This document shows, one piece after another, positions 16,698 through 26,264 of a DNA stretch of 64,000 bases. Made by a program: the position numbers and the translations under genes. The notes below the pieces were generated by a model. That model ran no database searches, was not told where the DNA came from, and saw only the letters and a program-made list of their open reading frames with translations. Source of the DNA: Hoylesella marshii DSM 16973 = JCM 13450 (GTDB taxonomy: Bacteria > Bacteroidota > Bacteroidia > Bacteroidales > Bacteroidaceae); the NCBI RefSeq assembly GCF_000146675.1, contig NZ_GL397214.1, positions 469,896-533,895 on the forward strand, given 5' to 3'. Numbering within the stretch: position 1 is the stretch's first letter; each line of letters begins with the position of its first letter.

Positions 16698-18224
16698 TCA
16701 GAGATGTTGTTCGCGCAACAAATCGTTTACGTTTTTCACCGGATTGAACGTGGTGAGGGGCACTTCTACAAAGACGGTGTTCCAATGACTCATGGCTCCG
16801 TTCCACAATCCGGGTAATTCGAGGGCTTTGAGTTCTTTTCCGTCCTTACTTTTGTTGCTGATGAAGCCGGTGGCAGTGTCTACGTAGTCGGGCAGGTGGA
16901 ATTTGCGTCCTCGATAGTCTTTGATGGCACACACGAGGTCTACGGGATTGAAGTGCGTGCTTTTTTTGAACATTTCCATGGCTTTCGGGTCGTTTTTGTC
17001 TATCTGGCTGCTTTCGAGAATCTGCAGGCCGGTGGAGCCGTCGTTATTCCGTGTGATGAAGGGGCCTCCGCCGGGTTCTCCCTCGTTTTTAACCATGCCG
17101 CAGACGCGTATGGGTCGGTTGAGCTTCTTGTGCAGATAGGCAGCGAGTGCGTCGTCGGACAGTTGCGCGATGTCGGGCTGTATGCACCAGAATGCCTGCT
17201 CGAGGAATGCGACGATTTTCATCAGTTCGTTGCGGGTGTAATGGTGCGTATCGAGCAGTTCGAGATGGCGGAAGGTCTGCGCTTGAAGGTCTGCGAGAAT
17301 GCCTCCGATGAGCTGTTTGTACTCGGTGGTGTCGGTTTTGAGGCGGTCGGGTACAACGTTATCGATATTTTTGATAAATACGATGTCGGCCTCGATGTCG
17401 TTGAGGTTTTCTATCAGTGCGCCGTGTCCGGCCGGCCTAAAGAGCAGTGTGCCGTCTGCATTTCTGAAAGGCGTGTTGTCGGGGTTCACGGCGATGGTAT
17501 CGGTATGCTGTTTCTGTTCGGAGAAGGAGACGTTGTATTTCACATTGAAACGCGTGGCATAGTCGTTCTGTCGCTTGGCAATGAGCGATTGAAAGAGGTG
17601 CAAATGCTCGTGGGAGACGGTGAAATGGATGTTCACCTCGCCATTGCTTTCTGCATAGAGTGCGCCCTCTACGAGATGTTCCTCTACGGGCATGCGCACA
17701 CCGGCGGGATAGCGATGGAAGAGCAACAATCCCTTGGGTAATCGGCTGTAGTTGAGTCCGTCTTCATTGAGCATCAATGCTACGATGTTTTTATGTTTCC
17801 CCTCGGCCATGAGTTGGTCGATGCTTTTGCCCAAATGGTGCTTGCATGCGGCGGAGAGCTTATCGTAAAAGGCGAATTTGTGAATCCCTGCGAAGTAGGT
17901 CTTTTCAAATTCGGTGACCGGCTCGGGGTTGTCGGCCTGCAAGAACTCAAACATATCCTTAAACATTCTGCTGGCTGCTCCGCTGGCCGGCACGAACTTC
18001 AGGATGCGATGGTCGCCACTCTTCTTATAGGCATGCCATTTGTCGATGAATTCTTTGCGGCCGTTTGCATCTACAGCCATCATACCGTGGCCGATTGTGG
18101 CCGCCGCTTCAATCTTCAGGAAGGGGAAACCTGTTGCGAACTGTGCCAATTGGCGTTCTATCTGTTTTTCGGATATTCCTCTTTGAGAGAGTTGCTCAAA
18201 GTCTTTCTTCTCTAATCTGTTCAT
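16698..18224 (-). CDS. DUF4301 family protein
   Basis: A 508-residue cytoplasmic protein of a Bacteroidota family without known function. Start set at ATG 18224 (MNRLEKKDFEQLSQRGIS), the family N-terminus; the frame extends to 18266 but that would overlap the relA promoter region. Seen: FVPASGAASRMFKDM (nucleotide-sugar pyrophosphorylase-like GxGxxSRM pattern), LPKGLLLFHRY, RPAGHGALIENLNDI and KNIDNVVPD. These blocks resemble the sugar-nucleotidyltransferase fold, so an UDP-sugar pyrophosphorylase-like role is possible (inference). It diverges from relA. Confidence 0.82.
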   Translation of the reverse strand: MNRLEKKDFEQLSQRGISEKQIERQLAQFATGFPFLKIEAAATIGHGMMAVDANGRKEFIDKWHAYKKSGDHRILKFVPASGAASRMFKDMFEFLQADNPEPVTEFEKTYFAGIHKFAFYDKLSAACKHHLGKSIDQLMAEGKHKNIVALMLNEDGLNYSRLPKGLLLFHRYPAGVRMPVEEHLVEGALYAESNGEVNIHFTVSHEHLHLFQSLIAKRQNDYATRFNVKYNVSFSEQKQHTDTIAVNPDNTPFRNADGTLLFRPAGHGALIENLNDIEADIVFIKNIDNVVPDRLKTDTTEYKQLIGGILADLQAQTFRHLELLDTHHYTRNELMKIVAFLEQAFWCIQPDIAQLSDDALAAYLHKKLNRPIRVCGMVKNEGEPGGGPFITRNNDGSTGLQILESSQIDKNDPKAMEMFKKSTHFNPVDLVCAIKDYRGRKFHLPDYVDTATGFISNKSKDGKELKALELPGLWNGAMSHWNTVFVEVPLTTFNPVKNVNDLLREQHL

Positions 18225-18296
18225 GGTGTTTAATAGTATTTTGCGACAAATATAGTTACTTTTCACTGAATACGGAACTTTTCATTGAAAAATTTG

Positions 18297-18304
18297 TACC
18301 TTTG
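18297..18304 (+). promoter_or_regulatory. -7 box of the relA promoter
   Basis: TACCTTTG matches TAnnTTTG; the -33 element is weak. The relA ATG at 18350 is 46 bases downstream, consistent with a short leader. Confidence 0.55.
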
Positions 18305-18349
18305 CGCTACCCCGATTATCAGAGGAAAACTAACGAAGGAACAGTATTC

Positions 18350-20560
18350 ATGGAGGAAAAATTCATCTTTACAAACGAGGAACGGAAAGAGACCTTGCAC
18401 ATCATCGGACAACTGAAAAGGCTGATTGGCGACACGTTGCTCGCCGGCGACGAAGAGCGGTTGCGCGAGTATCTGAAGCGTTCTATCGACAAGAACCTCA
18501 TCCAACGCGACGTGTTCGGCCTCAACCCGATTCTCTTGGGCATGCAGACCACCTTGATTTCAGTAGAAGAAATCGGGCTGAAACGCGACGGTGTGTTGGC
18601 TATTCTGCTTTATACGGGTGTTATCAGCGGTAGTTCTTCTGTCGAGGAAGTGAGCCGTTCGTTCGGCGAAAGTGTGGCACATATCATCCAAGGGCTCGTG
18701 AGGATACATGACCTTTATAAACGAACGCCCGCCATTGAAAGTGAGAACTTCAGAAATCTGTTGCTGTCATTTGCCGAAGACATGCGCGTGATTCTTATCA
18801 TGATAGCTGACCGCGTGAACCTCATGCGGCAGATACGCGACTCCGACAACATAGAAGCGAAGAGGCGGGTGAGCGAAGAGGCCGGATATCTATACGCTCC
18901 ATTGGCACATAAGTTGGGACTCTATAAACTGAAGAGCGAATTGGAAGATCTCAGCCTCAAATATCTTGAACACGATGCCTATTATCATATCAAAGAAAAA
19001 CTCAACGCCACCAAGGCAGCGCGCGACAGTTACATAGAGCGGTTCATTACACCGATACAAGAGAAATTGTCGGCATCCGGCCTGCATTTCCATATCAAAG
19101 GACGCACCAAGAGCATCCACAGCATTTGGCAGAAAATGAAGAAGCAGAAATGCGGCTTCGAAGGGATATACGACCTTTTTGCTATCCGCATTATCTTAAA
19201 TTCGCCCATGAACCTTGAAAAAATGCACTGCTGGCAGGTCTACTCTATTATTACCGACATGTATCAGCCCAATCCTAAACGATTGCGCGATTGGCTCTCA
19301 GTACCAAAATCCAATGGATACGAAAGTCTGCACATTACTGTGCTCGGGCCGGAGAACAAGTGGGTGGAAGTGCAGATACGAACAGAGCGAATGGATGAAG
19401 TGGCCGAACGGGGGTTGGCTGCTCATTGGCGATACAAGGGAATCAAAGGGGAAAGTGGGCTCGACGAATGGCTTAACAATATCAGGGCGGCACTTGAGAA
19501 CAACGACGACCTGCAACTCATGGATCAATTCAAGATGGATCTCTATGAAGACGAGGTCTACGTGTTCACACCTAAAGGCGATTTGCTTAAATTTCCCAAA
19601 GGCGCAACGTTGCTCGACTTTGCCTATCATATCCATTCCAAAGTGGGTAATGCCTGTGTAGGCGGGCGCATTAACAACAAAAACGTCTCCATACGTGAGA
19701 AACTACATTCGGGCGACCAAGTGGAGGTGATGACTTTGGCAACACAAAAGCCCAAGAGCGACTGGTTGAAGATTGTAAAAACCTCGCGGGCAAGGACAAA
19801 AATTAAACTCGCGTTAAAAGAGACACAGGTAAAAGACGGCCTATATGCCAAAGAAATGTTGGAACGTAGGATGAAAAACCGAAAGGTAGATTTCGACGAG
19901 AGTTCCATGTCGCATCTCATCCAGAAGTTAGGTTTCAAGGAGGTGTCTGACTTCTATAAGAAAATTGCCGACGGCGATTTAGACCTCAACACGGTCATCG
20001 AGAAGTATCAGGAGATACGTCGCCACGACCAGAACTTATCTGGGAATACACCTGCAAGAAGTGCCGAGGAGTTCAGCTATACGGGGCCGGAGGAAGAGAA
20101 GTCCGAGAAAAATGACGACGTGTTGGTGATAGACAGCAATCTGAAAGGTATAGACTATCAGCTGGCGAAATGCTGTCGTCCCATTTACGGCGATGAGGTG
20201 TTTGGCTTTGTGACTGTCAATGGGGGTATCAAAATTCATCGAACCGACTGTCCCAATGCTCCCGAAATGCGCAAACGGTTTGGTTATCGCATGGTAAAAG
20301 CGAAATGGAGCGGCAAGGGATCTAATCAATACAGCATCGGACTCAAAGTAGTGGGTAACGACGACATCGGTATCGTGAACAATATTACCAGTATCATTTC
20401 CAAAGAAAACAATATCACGATGCGCGCTATCAACATCGATTCACACGATGGTCTCTTCAGCGGATACATTGAGGTGATGCTGGAAGACACTTCGAAACTC
20501 GATATGCTGCTCAAGCGATTGCGTACCGTGCGTGGCGTAAAACAGGTTATCAGACAATAA
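18350..20560 (+). CDS. relA: RelA/SpoT-family (p)ppGpp synthetase, hydrolase domain degenerate
   Basis: 736 residues, start at ATG 18350 (MEEKFIFTNEERKETL); the frame is open far upstream through the divergent DUF4301 gene but without family likeness. Domains: degenerate HD (about 40-190), synthetase (about 230-350; GRTKSIHSIWQKMKK, FEGIYDLFAIRII, PKSNGYESLH), TGS (about 395-455; VYVFTPKGDLLKFPKGAT), helical region, zinc-finger-like stretch with CCRPIYGDEVFGF (about 610), ACT (about 665-736). In the HD domain the metal ligands H, HD are replaced by Asn59, Tyr88 and Thr89; only Asp154 remains, so ppGpp hydrolysis should be lost. Acts in the stringent response. The phosphatase gene follows by 14 bases. 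Confidence 0.9.
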   Translation: MEEKFIFTNEERKETLHIIGQLKRLIGDTLLAGDEERLREYLKRSIDKNLIQRDVFGLNPILLGMQTTLISVEEIGLKRDGVLAILLYTGVISGSSSVEEVSRSFGESVAHIIQGLVRIHDLYKRTPAIESENFRNLLLSFAEDMRVILIMIADRVNLMRQIRDSDNIEAKRRVSEEAGYLYAPLAHKLGLYKLKSELEDLSLKYLEHDAYYHIKEKLNATKAARDSYIERFITPIQEKLSASGLHFHIKGRTKSIHSIWQKMKKQKCGFEGIYDLFAIRIILNSPMNLEKMHCWQVYSIITDMYQPNPKRLRDWLSVPKSNGYESLHITVLGPENKWVEVQIRTERMDEVAERGLAAHWRYKGIKGESGLDEWLNNIRAALENNDDLQLMDQFKMDLYEDEVYVFTPKGDLLKFPKGATLLDFAYHIHSKVGNACVGGRINNKNVSIREKLHSGDQVEVMTLATQKPKSDWLKIVKTSRARTKIKLALKETQVKDGLYAKEMLERRMKNRKVDFDESSMSHLIQKLGFKEVSDFYKKIADGDLDLNTVIEKYQEIRRHDQNLSGNTPARSAEEFSYTGPEEEKSEKNDDVLVIDSNLKGIDYQLAKCCRPIYGDEVFGFVTVNGGIKIHRTDCPNAPEMRKRFGYRMVKAKWSGKGSNQYSIGLKVVGNDDIGIVNNITSIISKENNITMRAINIDSHDGLFSGYIEVMLEDTSKLDMLLKRLRTVRGVKQVIRQ

Positions 20561-20574
20561 ACACAACTATTCCC

Positions 20575-21054
20575 ATGAAAGAAAAGAAATCTCTCCTGTT
20601 CATCTGTTTAGGAAATATCTGCCGTTCGCCGGCTGCCGAGGGTGTTATGAAGAAGAAAGCGGAAGAAGCCGGCATGGCCGACAGCCTCTATATAGACTCT
20701 GCCGGCATCGGCGGATGGCACATAGGCGAACTGCCCGACCGACGCATGCGTAGTCATGCCCTGCATCGCGGCTATATACTCGACAGTAGAGCGCGACAAT
20801 TCGCCCTACCCGACTTCCACAACTTCGACTACATTGTGGTAATGGACGATGAGAACTACCGCGCCATCCTTTCGCTCGCTACCGACGAAATGGAAAAGAA
20901 TAAGGTATGGAAAATGAGAGATTTCTTCACGAAATACAAAGGTATCGCCGACGTTCCTGACCCCTACTATGGTAGCGATGCGGAGTTCAATCGGGCACTC
21001 GACCTGATAGAGGACGGCTGCGAGGGACTCCTTACCCATCTTTTTCGGCAATGA
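20575..21054 (+). CDS. Low-molecular-weight protein-tyrosine phosphatase
   Basis: 159 residues with the P-loop CLGNICRSPAAEG near the N-terminus (C-x5-R-S), SAGIGGWHIGELPDRR, and the DPYYG loop supplying the general-acid Asp. This is the Wzb/Ptp/YfkJ class of cytosolic phosphatases, acting on Tyr-phosphorylated proteins such as BY-kinases that control surface polysaccharide. It starts 14 bases after relA, so the two are probably co-transcribed. No kinase gene lies close by. Confidence 0.93.
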   Translation: MKEKKSLLFICLGNICRSPAAEGVMKKKAEEAGMADSLYIDSAGIGGWHIGELPDRRMRSHALHRGYILDSRARQFALPDFHNFDYIVVMDDENYRAILSLATDEMEKNKVWKMRDFFTKYKGIADVPDPYYGSDAEFNRALDLIEDGCEGLLTHLFRQ

Positions 21055-21307
21055 CGAGTGCTCCGCAGTGCCTGTTATCGTGAATAACTTCGCAGATTCC
21101 ATTAGCAAGTGGGCGTTTATGTAACTCTGTTGTAAAACTATTGTCTTGGTGTTGAGAAGTTTAGTTCCTTTATTGGTCTTGAATTAATTTTCATCTGTAT
21201 TTGTTTTTTATTGCTCTCCGGTAAACCTTTCCCCCCCATATAAAGTTTAAGGGCTATCACACAGATAAATCATTGAGTGACAACATTATATAGACGTATC
21301 TGAAAGA

Positions 21308-21395
21308 GCATAGCTTTGAGCGTGTGAAAGCTATGCTCTGACGGCGTCAAAGCTAAGAGATAAGACAGTAATAGCTATGCTTTAAACCAGCTCGT
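21308..21395. repeat. 22-bp tandem repeat array, locus 2 (4 units)
   Basis: Anchors GCATAG (21308), GCTATG (21330), GCTAAG (21352) and GCTATG (21374), 22 bases apart each. The first units read GCATAGCTTTGAGCG + TGTGAAA and GCTATGCTCTGACGG + CGTCAAA. Lies between convergent genes (phosphatase and mutB). The rest of 21055-21307 shows no gene. Confidence 0.87.
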
Positions 21396-21430
21396 TGCTT
21401 CTTGGTAAGCGATGCAACGACAAAGTTGAT

Positions 21431-21708
21431 ACGCGAGTTCGGGATAAGAGAATCTTATCCAATAGCCCCAAAGGGGCAACAGACCTTAGACAGGGGTAAG
21501 CGATAGCGTAGCTCCTGTATCGTGGATACTCACTATCTAAGCCCTGAAGGGGCGGCAGAGCACTAACTCTCAATCCTCCGTCACCCCTACGGGGGGCACT
21601 TTCTACACATACTTATCAGGGGTGGTGCTCTTTCGAGCTTCACACCCTGTCTAAGGTCTTACGCCCCCTCGGGGCTTACAGTCCGATTGCCTTATCCCGA
21701 ACTCACGT
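21431..21708. mobile_element. MITE-like element with 18-bp terminal inverted repeats
   Basis: Left end ACGCGAGTTCGGGATAAG (21431-21448) and right end CTTATCCCGAACTCACGT (21691-21708) are inverted copies with one mismatch, enclosing 278 bp without a supported gene. Inside, a block with GCCCCAAAGGGGC followed by GACCTTAGACAGGGG (21465-21497) recurs inverted near the right end (21641-21677). Several GC-rich hairpins (CCCTGAAGGGG, CCCCTACGGGG) are present. This looks like a non-autonomous mobile repeat; no transposase of matching ends is in the window. Confidence 0.7.
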
Positions 21709-21769
21709 ATAGATATAAAAAAGAGCCTGCCCTTATCAGAACAGACTCTTCTATCGAATGAATCAGGAT

Positions 21770-23914
21770 TTACTTATCCAAAAGGATGTTCATCATCGTC
21801 AATGCCGATTTGGCTATGCTGGTACCAGGGCCGAAGATGGCTGCAACACCTGCTTTGTAGAGGAAATCGTAGTCCTGCGCAGGTATTACACCGCCTGCAA
21901 TCACCATGATGTCTTCACGTCCGAGCTTCTTCAACTCGGCTATCAACTGCGGAACGAGGGTCTTATGACCGGCAGCCAATGAACTGACGCCCACAATATT
22001 CACATCGTTCTCCACTGCCTCGCGGGCTGCTTCAGCGGGTGTCTGGAACAGCGGTCCCATGTCTACGTCGAAACCACAGTCGGCATATCCCGTTGCCACT
22101 ACCTTTGCGCCACGGTCGTGTCCGTCTTGTCCCATCTTAGCAACGAAGATACGAGGACGACGTCCCTCCTTGTTTGCAAACTCTTGTGTCAGTTCGCATG
22201 CCTTGTCGAAATCGGTGTCATTCTTACTCTCAGAAGAATATACACCAGAAATGGTTCTAATCACAGCTTTATATCTACCTACTATTACTTCACAAGCATC
22301 ACTTATCTCACCGAGCGTACAACGCACTTTTGCACATTCTACGGCCTTTTCCAAGAGGTTACCCTCACCGGTTTTCACGCATTCGGTCAGGGCAGCAAGT
22401 GTTTCTTTCACCTTTTGCTCGTCACGGTGAGCCTTTAACTGCGCCAAGGCTTCTTCCTGCTGACGACGAACAGCCGAGTTGTCAACCTCCAGAATATCGA
22501 TGGGGTCTTCATGCTCAAGGCGATACTTATTGGTACCAAGAATGGTCTGTACACCACTGTCGATACGAGCCTGCGTGCGGGCTGCCGACTCTTCGATACG
22601 CATCTTGGGAATACCGGTCTCGATAGCCTTGGCCATACCGCCGAGTTTCTCTACTTCCTGAATATGCTCCCATGCTTTGTGCACGAGTTCGTTGGTAAGA
22701 CTTTCCACATAATAGGAACCAGCCCACGGGTCGATTTCCTTACATATTTTCGTCTCGTTCTGCACATATATCTGCGTGTTACGGGCGATACGTGCGGAGA
22801 AGTCTGTAGGTAGGGCGATGGCCTCGTCAAGAGCATTGGTATGCAAACTCTGTGTGTGACCGAGTGCGGCAGCCATGGCTTCAATACAAGTACGGCCAAC
22901 GTTGTTGAACGGGTCTTGCTCCGTGAGTGACCAACCCGAGGTTTGCGAGTGCGTACGAAGTGCAAGCGACTTGTCGTTTTTCGGATTGAATTGCTTGATA
23001 ACCTTAGCCCAAAGCATGCGTGCAGCACGCATCTTGGCAATCTCCATAAAGTGGTTCATACTGATACCCCAGAAGAAAGAAAGACGAGGAGCAAAAGCGT
23101 CGATGTCGATGCCTGCGGCTACACCTGAACGCACATACTCTAAACCGTCGGCTATCGTATAGGCAAGCTCAATATCTGCGGTGGCTCCGGCTTCTTGCAT
23201 GTGGTATCCCGAAATAGAAATACTATTAAACTTGGGCATATACTTCGACGTATATCCGAAGATGTCGCTGATAATACGCATCGAGAAAGCAGGTGGATAA
23301 ATATATGTATTACGCACCATAAATTCTTTCAAGATGTCGTTTTGGATGGTTCCTGCCATTTCTTCGAGCTTTGCGCCCTGTTCCAAACCGGCCACAATAT
23401 AGAAAGCCATGATGGGAAGCACGGCACCATTCATGGTCATGGATACCGACATCTTATTCAAAGGAATACCGTCAAAGAGTACCTTCATGTTCTCTACCGA
23501 GCAGATAGATACGCCGGCTTTACCCACATCTCCTACCACACGTTCGTTATCGGGGTCGTAGCCACGATGGGTAGGTAGGTCGAAAGCCACAGACAGACCT
23601 TTTTGGCCGCTGGCAAGGTTACGACGATAGAAAGCATTGGATTCCTCCGCAGTGGAAAAACCTGCATACTGACGAATTGTCCACGGGCGGAACGGATACA
23701 TCATAGAGTACGGACCACGCAGGAAAGGTGGCAGACCCGATGTAAAATCCAAATGCTCCATACCATCGAGGTCTTCCTTTGTGTAGACGGGTTTTACCTC
23801 TATGTGCTCCGGAGTTTTCCAATTGGCGGTAATACCGTTCTTCTTCTGCCATTCGTTTCCATTGACAGATTTAATACCGCCGAATATATCTATATTTTTA
23901 AAATTCTTTCTCAT
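21770..23914 (-). CDS. mutB: Methylmalonyl-CoA mutase, large (catalytic) subunit
   Basis: B12-dependent isomerisation between succinyl-CoA and (R)-methylmalonyl-CoA, the key step to propionate in Prevotella and Bacteroides. 714 residues: TIM-barrel part (about 70-560; [35 protein letters not shown], and the [21 protein letters not shown] block) and a C-terminal B12-binding domain (about 585-714) with the DGHDRG motif that supplies the cobalt-ligating His, [12 protein letters not shown], and [11 protein letters not shown]. It follows mutA by 52 bases on the minus strand. No meaB or epimerase gene adjoins it. Confidence 0.97.
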   Translation of the reverse strand: MRKNFKNIDIFGGIKSVNGNEWQKKNGITANWKTPEHIEVKPVYTKEDLDGMEHLDFTSGLPPFLRGPYSMMYPFRPWTIRQYAGFSTAEESNAFYRRNLASGQKGLSVAFDLPTHRGYDPDNERVVGDVGKAGVSICSVENMKVLFDGIPLNKMSVSMTMNGAVLPIMAFYIVAGLEQGAKLEEMAGTIQNDILKEFMVRNTYIYPPAFSMRIISDIFGYTSKYMPKFNSISISGYHMQEAGATADIELAYTIADGLEYVRSGVAAGIDIDAFAPRLSFFWGISMNHFMEIAKMRAARMLWAKVIKQFNPKNDKSLALRTHSQTSGWSLTEQDPFNNVGRTCIEAMAAALGHTQSLHTNALDEAIALPTDFSARIARNTQIYVQNETKICKEIDPWAGSYYVESLTNELVHKAWEHIQEVEKLGGMAKAIETGIPKMRIEESAARTQARIDSGVQTILGTNKYRLEHEDPIDILEVDNSAVRRQQEEALAQLKAHRDEQKVKETLAALTECVKTGEGNLLEKAVECAKVRCTLGEISDACEVIVGRYKAVIRTISGVYSSESKNDTDFDKACELTQEFANKEGRRPRIFVAKMGQDGHDRGAKVVATGYADCGFDVDMGPLFQTPAEAAREAVENDVNIVGVSSLAAGHKTLVPQLIAELKKLGREDIMVIAGGVIPAQDYDFLYKAGVAAIFGPGTSIAKSALTMMNILLDK

Positions 23915-23966
23915 AATGGTTTTACTTTATTATATGTACACGCGTACATTATATTAGAATAACGAA

Positions 23967-25823
23967 TTACTTCACTCCAAGTGCAGCATTATATGCTTTC
24001 AGAGTTTCCAAAACATTACTCTTTACATGTATAAAGTTCTCTATGCCTGCTGCTTTCAAGTCGTCCATGCAAGCCGGAGCACCTGCAACGATAAACATGG
24101 CACGACCATTCAGGTATTTGAATGCGGGTATTGCATATTCGGCATATTCGTCGTCGCTGGAACACAGCACAACAATATCGGCATTAGCCTTCAGTGCGGC
24201 ATCCACGCCTTCTTCCACTGTTTTGAAACCGAGGTTGTCGATAACCTTATAACCTGCACAGGCAAGGAAGTTGGAACTAAACTGTGCGCGTGCCTGACGG
24301 AATGCCAGCTTACCAATCGTCAGCATGAAAGCAACGGGAATCTTACCACTGTTTTCGGTCTGAATGCGGAGGTCTTCAAAATCAGAAGCCAACCTCTTGC
24401 TGTTGATATGTTTAAATGTGCCTTCCTCATGACTGCCACAACCGCAATCGCAAGTAATGGGAGTTTTTCCCTCCGACTTCTCTGTGAAGTTGGGGAATTG
24501 GTTAGTACCCAGTATGAACTCTTTCCGCTTACCTGCATTTTCATGGCGTTTGGCGTTTGTCGCGTTGATATCGTCTTGTATAACACCTTTCTTCAAAGCC
24601 TCCAAGAAACCGCCTTCATCCTCTATTTTCAAGAACAGTTTCCATGCCTCTGCTGCCAAGTGAGTGGTCAATTCCTCTATATAGTAAGAACCAGCTGAGG
24701 GGTCTACTACTTTATCGAAGTGACATTCTTCTTTCAGCAGTAGCTGTTGATTGCGTGCTATGCGCTCGGAGAAGTCGTCCGGCTGTTTATAGCATTTGTC
24801 AAACGGGGTAACAACTAAAGAATAAACGCCGCCCAAAGTTGCACTCATGGCTTCTGTCTGTGACCGCAGCATATTAACATAGCTGTCGAATAAAGTCATG
24901 TTATATTCAGATGTAGAGGCATTTACCACCATCTCACAACTGTCTATATCCTTCGGCTTATACTGTTTCACGATCTCTGCCCACAACATTCTGGCCGCAC
25001 GAAATTTGGCTATCTCCATGAAATAGTTTTCCGTAATGCCCATGTTAAACTTAATGTTATTAGCCGCTACGTCTGCATCCACACCCTGCAATGTCAGCAG
25101 GTTCATGTATTCATTACCCCAAGAAAGAGCATAGCCTAACTCTTGTACGATATAGGCACCGCTATTGTTTAATGTAGAAGAATTGACTGCTATTACGCGG
25201 AAATGGGGATATTCTGCCAAGATGGATATCAATTCAGATGCTTTAGACAGGATAGGAGTAACATCCACTCCCCGTTTTACGATTTTCTCCATGGGATCCC
25301 ATTCGATAGACCCCATCACTTTCTGTTTGTCATAACCCTTAGCCGTGAAATAATCGGCCAACATCTGTGCCAAATCTAAGCTGCGGCGTTTGCAGGTAGA
25401 AAAGTTAACGTCTATTTTCTCGCAGTCGATTCCATCCAGCAATGTGCTCACATATTCGGCAGAGAGCAATGCTTTGGGCACCTTAAAACCAAAGGAAGTA
25501 ATGCCTTTCGTTAGTAGTTTTTTTGCTTTCTCATTGGCATTTTTGGCATCGTCACAAAGAATGTTCTGACGCACAAACCACGAATTATCGGTTTTCTTAT
25601 TGCCTCTTACAAACGGGAATTCGCCCGGCAATGCCTCAGGTGTCTTCAGTTTCAAGACATCTTCACGACGATAAAAAGGTTGTACGTCAAAACCCTCATT
25701 TGTTCGCCACACCAACTTTTTTTGAAAATCTGCCCCTTTTAAATCGACCTGAATCTTATCAAGCCAATCTTGGGTAGTAGGCACGGGAAACTCTCCAAAG
25801 AGTCTTTCTTTTTTGTTTGCCAT
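23967..25823 (-). CDS. mutA: Methylmalonyl-CoA mutase, small subunit
   Basis: 618 residues, the non-catalytic partner that forms the MutA-MutB heterodimer. Start MANKKERLFGEFPVPTTQDW. The barrel part keeps FVRGNKKTDNSWFVRQ, YIVQELGYALSWGNEYM and EAMSATLGGVYSLVVTPFD. The C-terminal B12-like domain (about 490-618) has lost the DxHxxG motif, as expected of small subunits. An insertion TCDCGCGSHEEGT (about 465-477) with three Cys and a His lies between barrel and C-terminal domain and could bind metal (inference). First gene of a mutA-mutB transcript. Confidence 0.95.
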   Translation of the reverse strand: MANKKERLFGEFPVPTTQDWLDKIQVDLKGADFQKKLVWRTNEGFDVQPFYRREDVLKLKTPEALPGEFPFVRGNKKTDNSWFVRQNILCDDAKNANEKAKKLLTKGITSFGFKVPKALLSAEYVSTLLDGIDCEKIDVNFSTCKRRSLDLAQMLADYFTAKGYDKQKVMGSIEWDPMEKIVKRGVDVTPILSKASELISILAEYPHFRVIAVNSSTLNNSGAYIVQELGYALSWGNEYMNLLTLQGVDADVAANNIKFNMGITENYFMEIAKFRAARMLWAEIVKQYKPKDIDSCEMVVNASTSEYNMTLFDSYVNMLRSQTEAMSATLGGVYSLVVTPFDKCYKQPDDFSERIARNQQLLLKEECHFDKVVDPSAGSYYIEELTTHLAAEAWKLFLKIEDEGGFLEALKKGVIQDDINATNAKRHENAGKRKEFILGTNQFPNFTEKSEGKTPITCDCGCGSHEEGTFKHINSKRLASDFEDLRIQTENSGKIPVAFMLTIGKLAFRQARAQFSSNFLACAGYKVIDNLGFKTVEEGVDAALKANADIVVLCSSDDEYAEYAIPAFKYLNGRAMFIVAGAPACMDDLKAAGIENFIHVKSNVLETLKAYNAALGVK

Positions 25824-26264
25824 AGTTTGTGTATTAAATAATAAGTTTATAATGTTTTTAAATTGTTACGTAAATAAGAACAAGACATGGTCTATCTGCC
25901 TATTCTGCATGCAAATATAATGTTTTTTTTGCATATATGGTAACCTGTAAATAAGATTTTTATAAAAAACAATCCGTATAGGGGAAATAAAAAGCGTTTC
26001 TTTGCCTTCTTCTTTTCTATAATTAAAAGTATCTTACTCTCAATAATTTATTAGAGTAGTTACCGACTTTTCCATGTACAAACCGTATCTGTACCCTGTA
26101 CAAACGCCATTTGCACAGGGTACGAATGCCGACTTACCAATCGTAACTTTACAACCTTGAAAGGTTGCAATCTCAAACTTTTGAGTATCAAATTCCGAGA
26201 AACTATTACAAAAACGGGGCAAAAAGTTATGAATTAAGACCACCTCTTTCCAACGACAATACTT
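25824..26264. other. Gene-free stretch between carB and mutA with short inverted repeats
   Basis: No open frame is supported. Three perfect small inverted repeats cluster at 26091-26185: GTACCCTGT / ACAGGGTAC (26091-26099 and 26115-26123), CAACCTTGAAAGGTTG (26152-26167), and CTCAAACTTTTGAG (26172-26185). They may end the carB transcript or act upstream of mutA. I saw no cobalamin riboswitch core here. Confidence 0.6.

Noticed and set aside
21382-21573. Short minus-strand frame inside the MITE-like element
   Set aside because: Such frames arise from the repeat itself and have been annotated falsely in many genomes; no start signal.
25824-26264. Cobalamin riboswitch ahead of mutA
   Set aside because: I looked for the conserved B12-box and its pseudoknot partner and did not see them.
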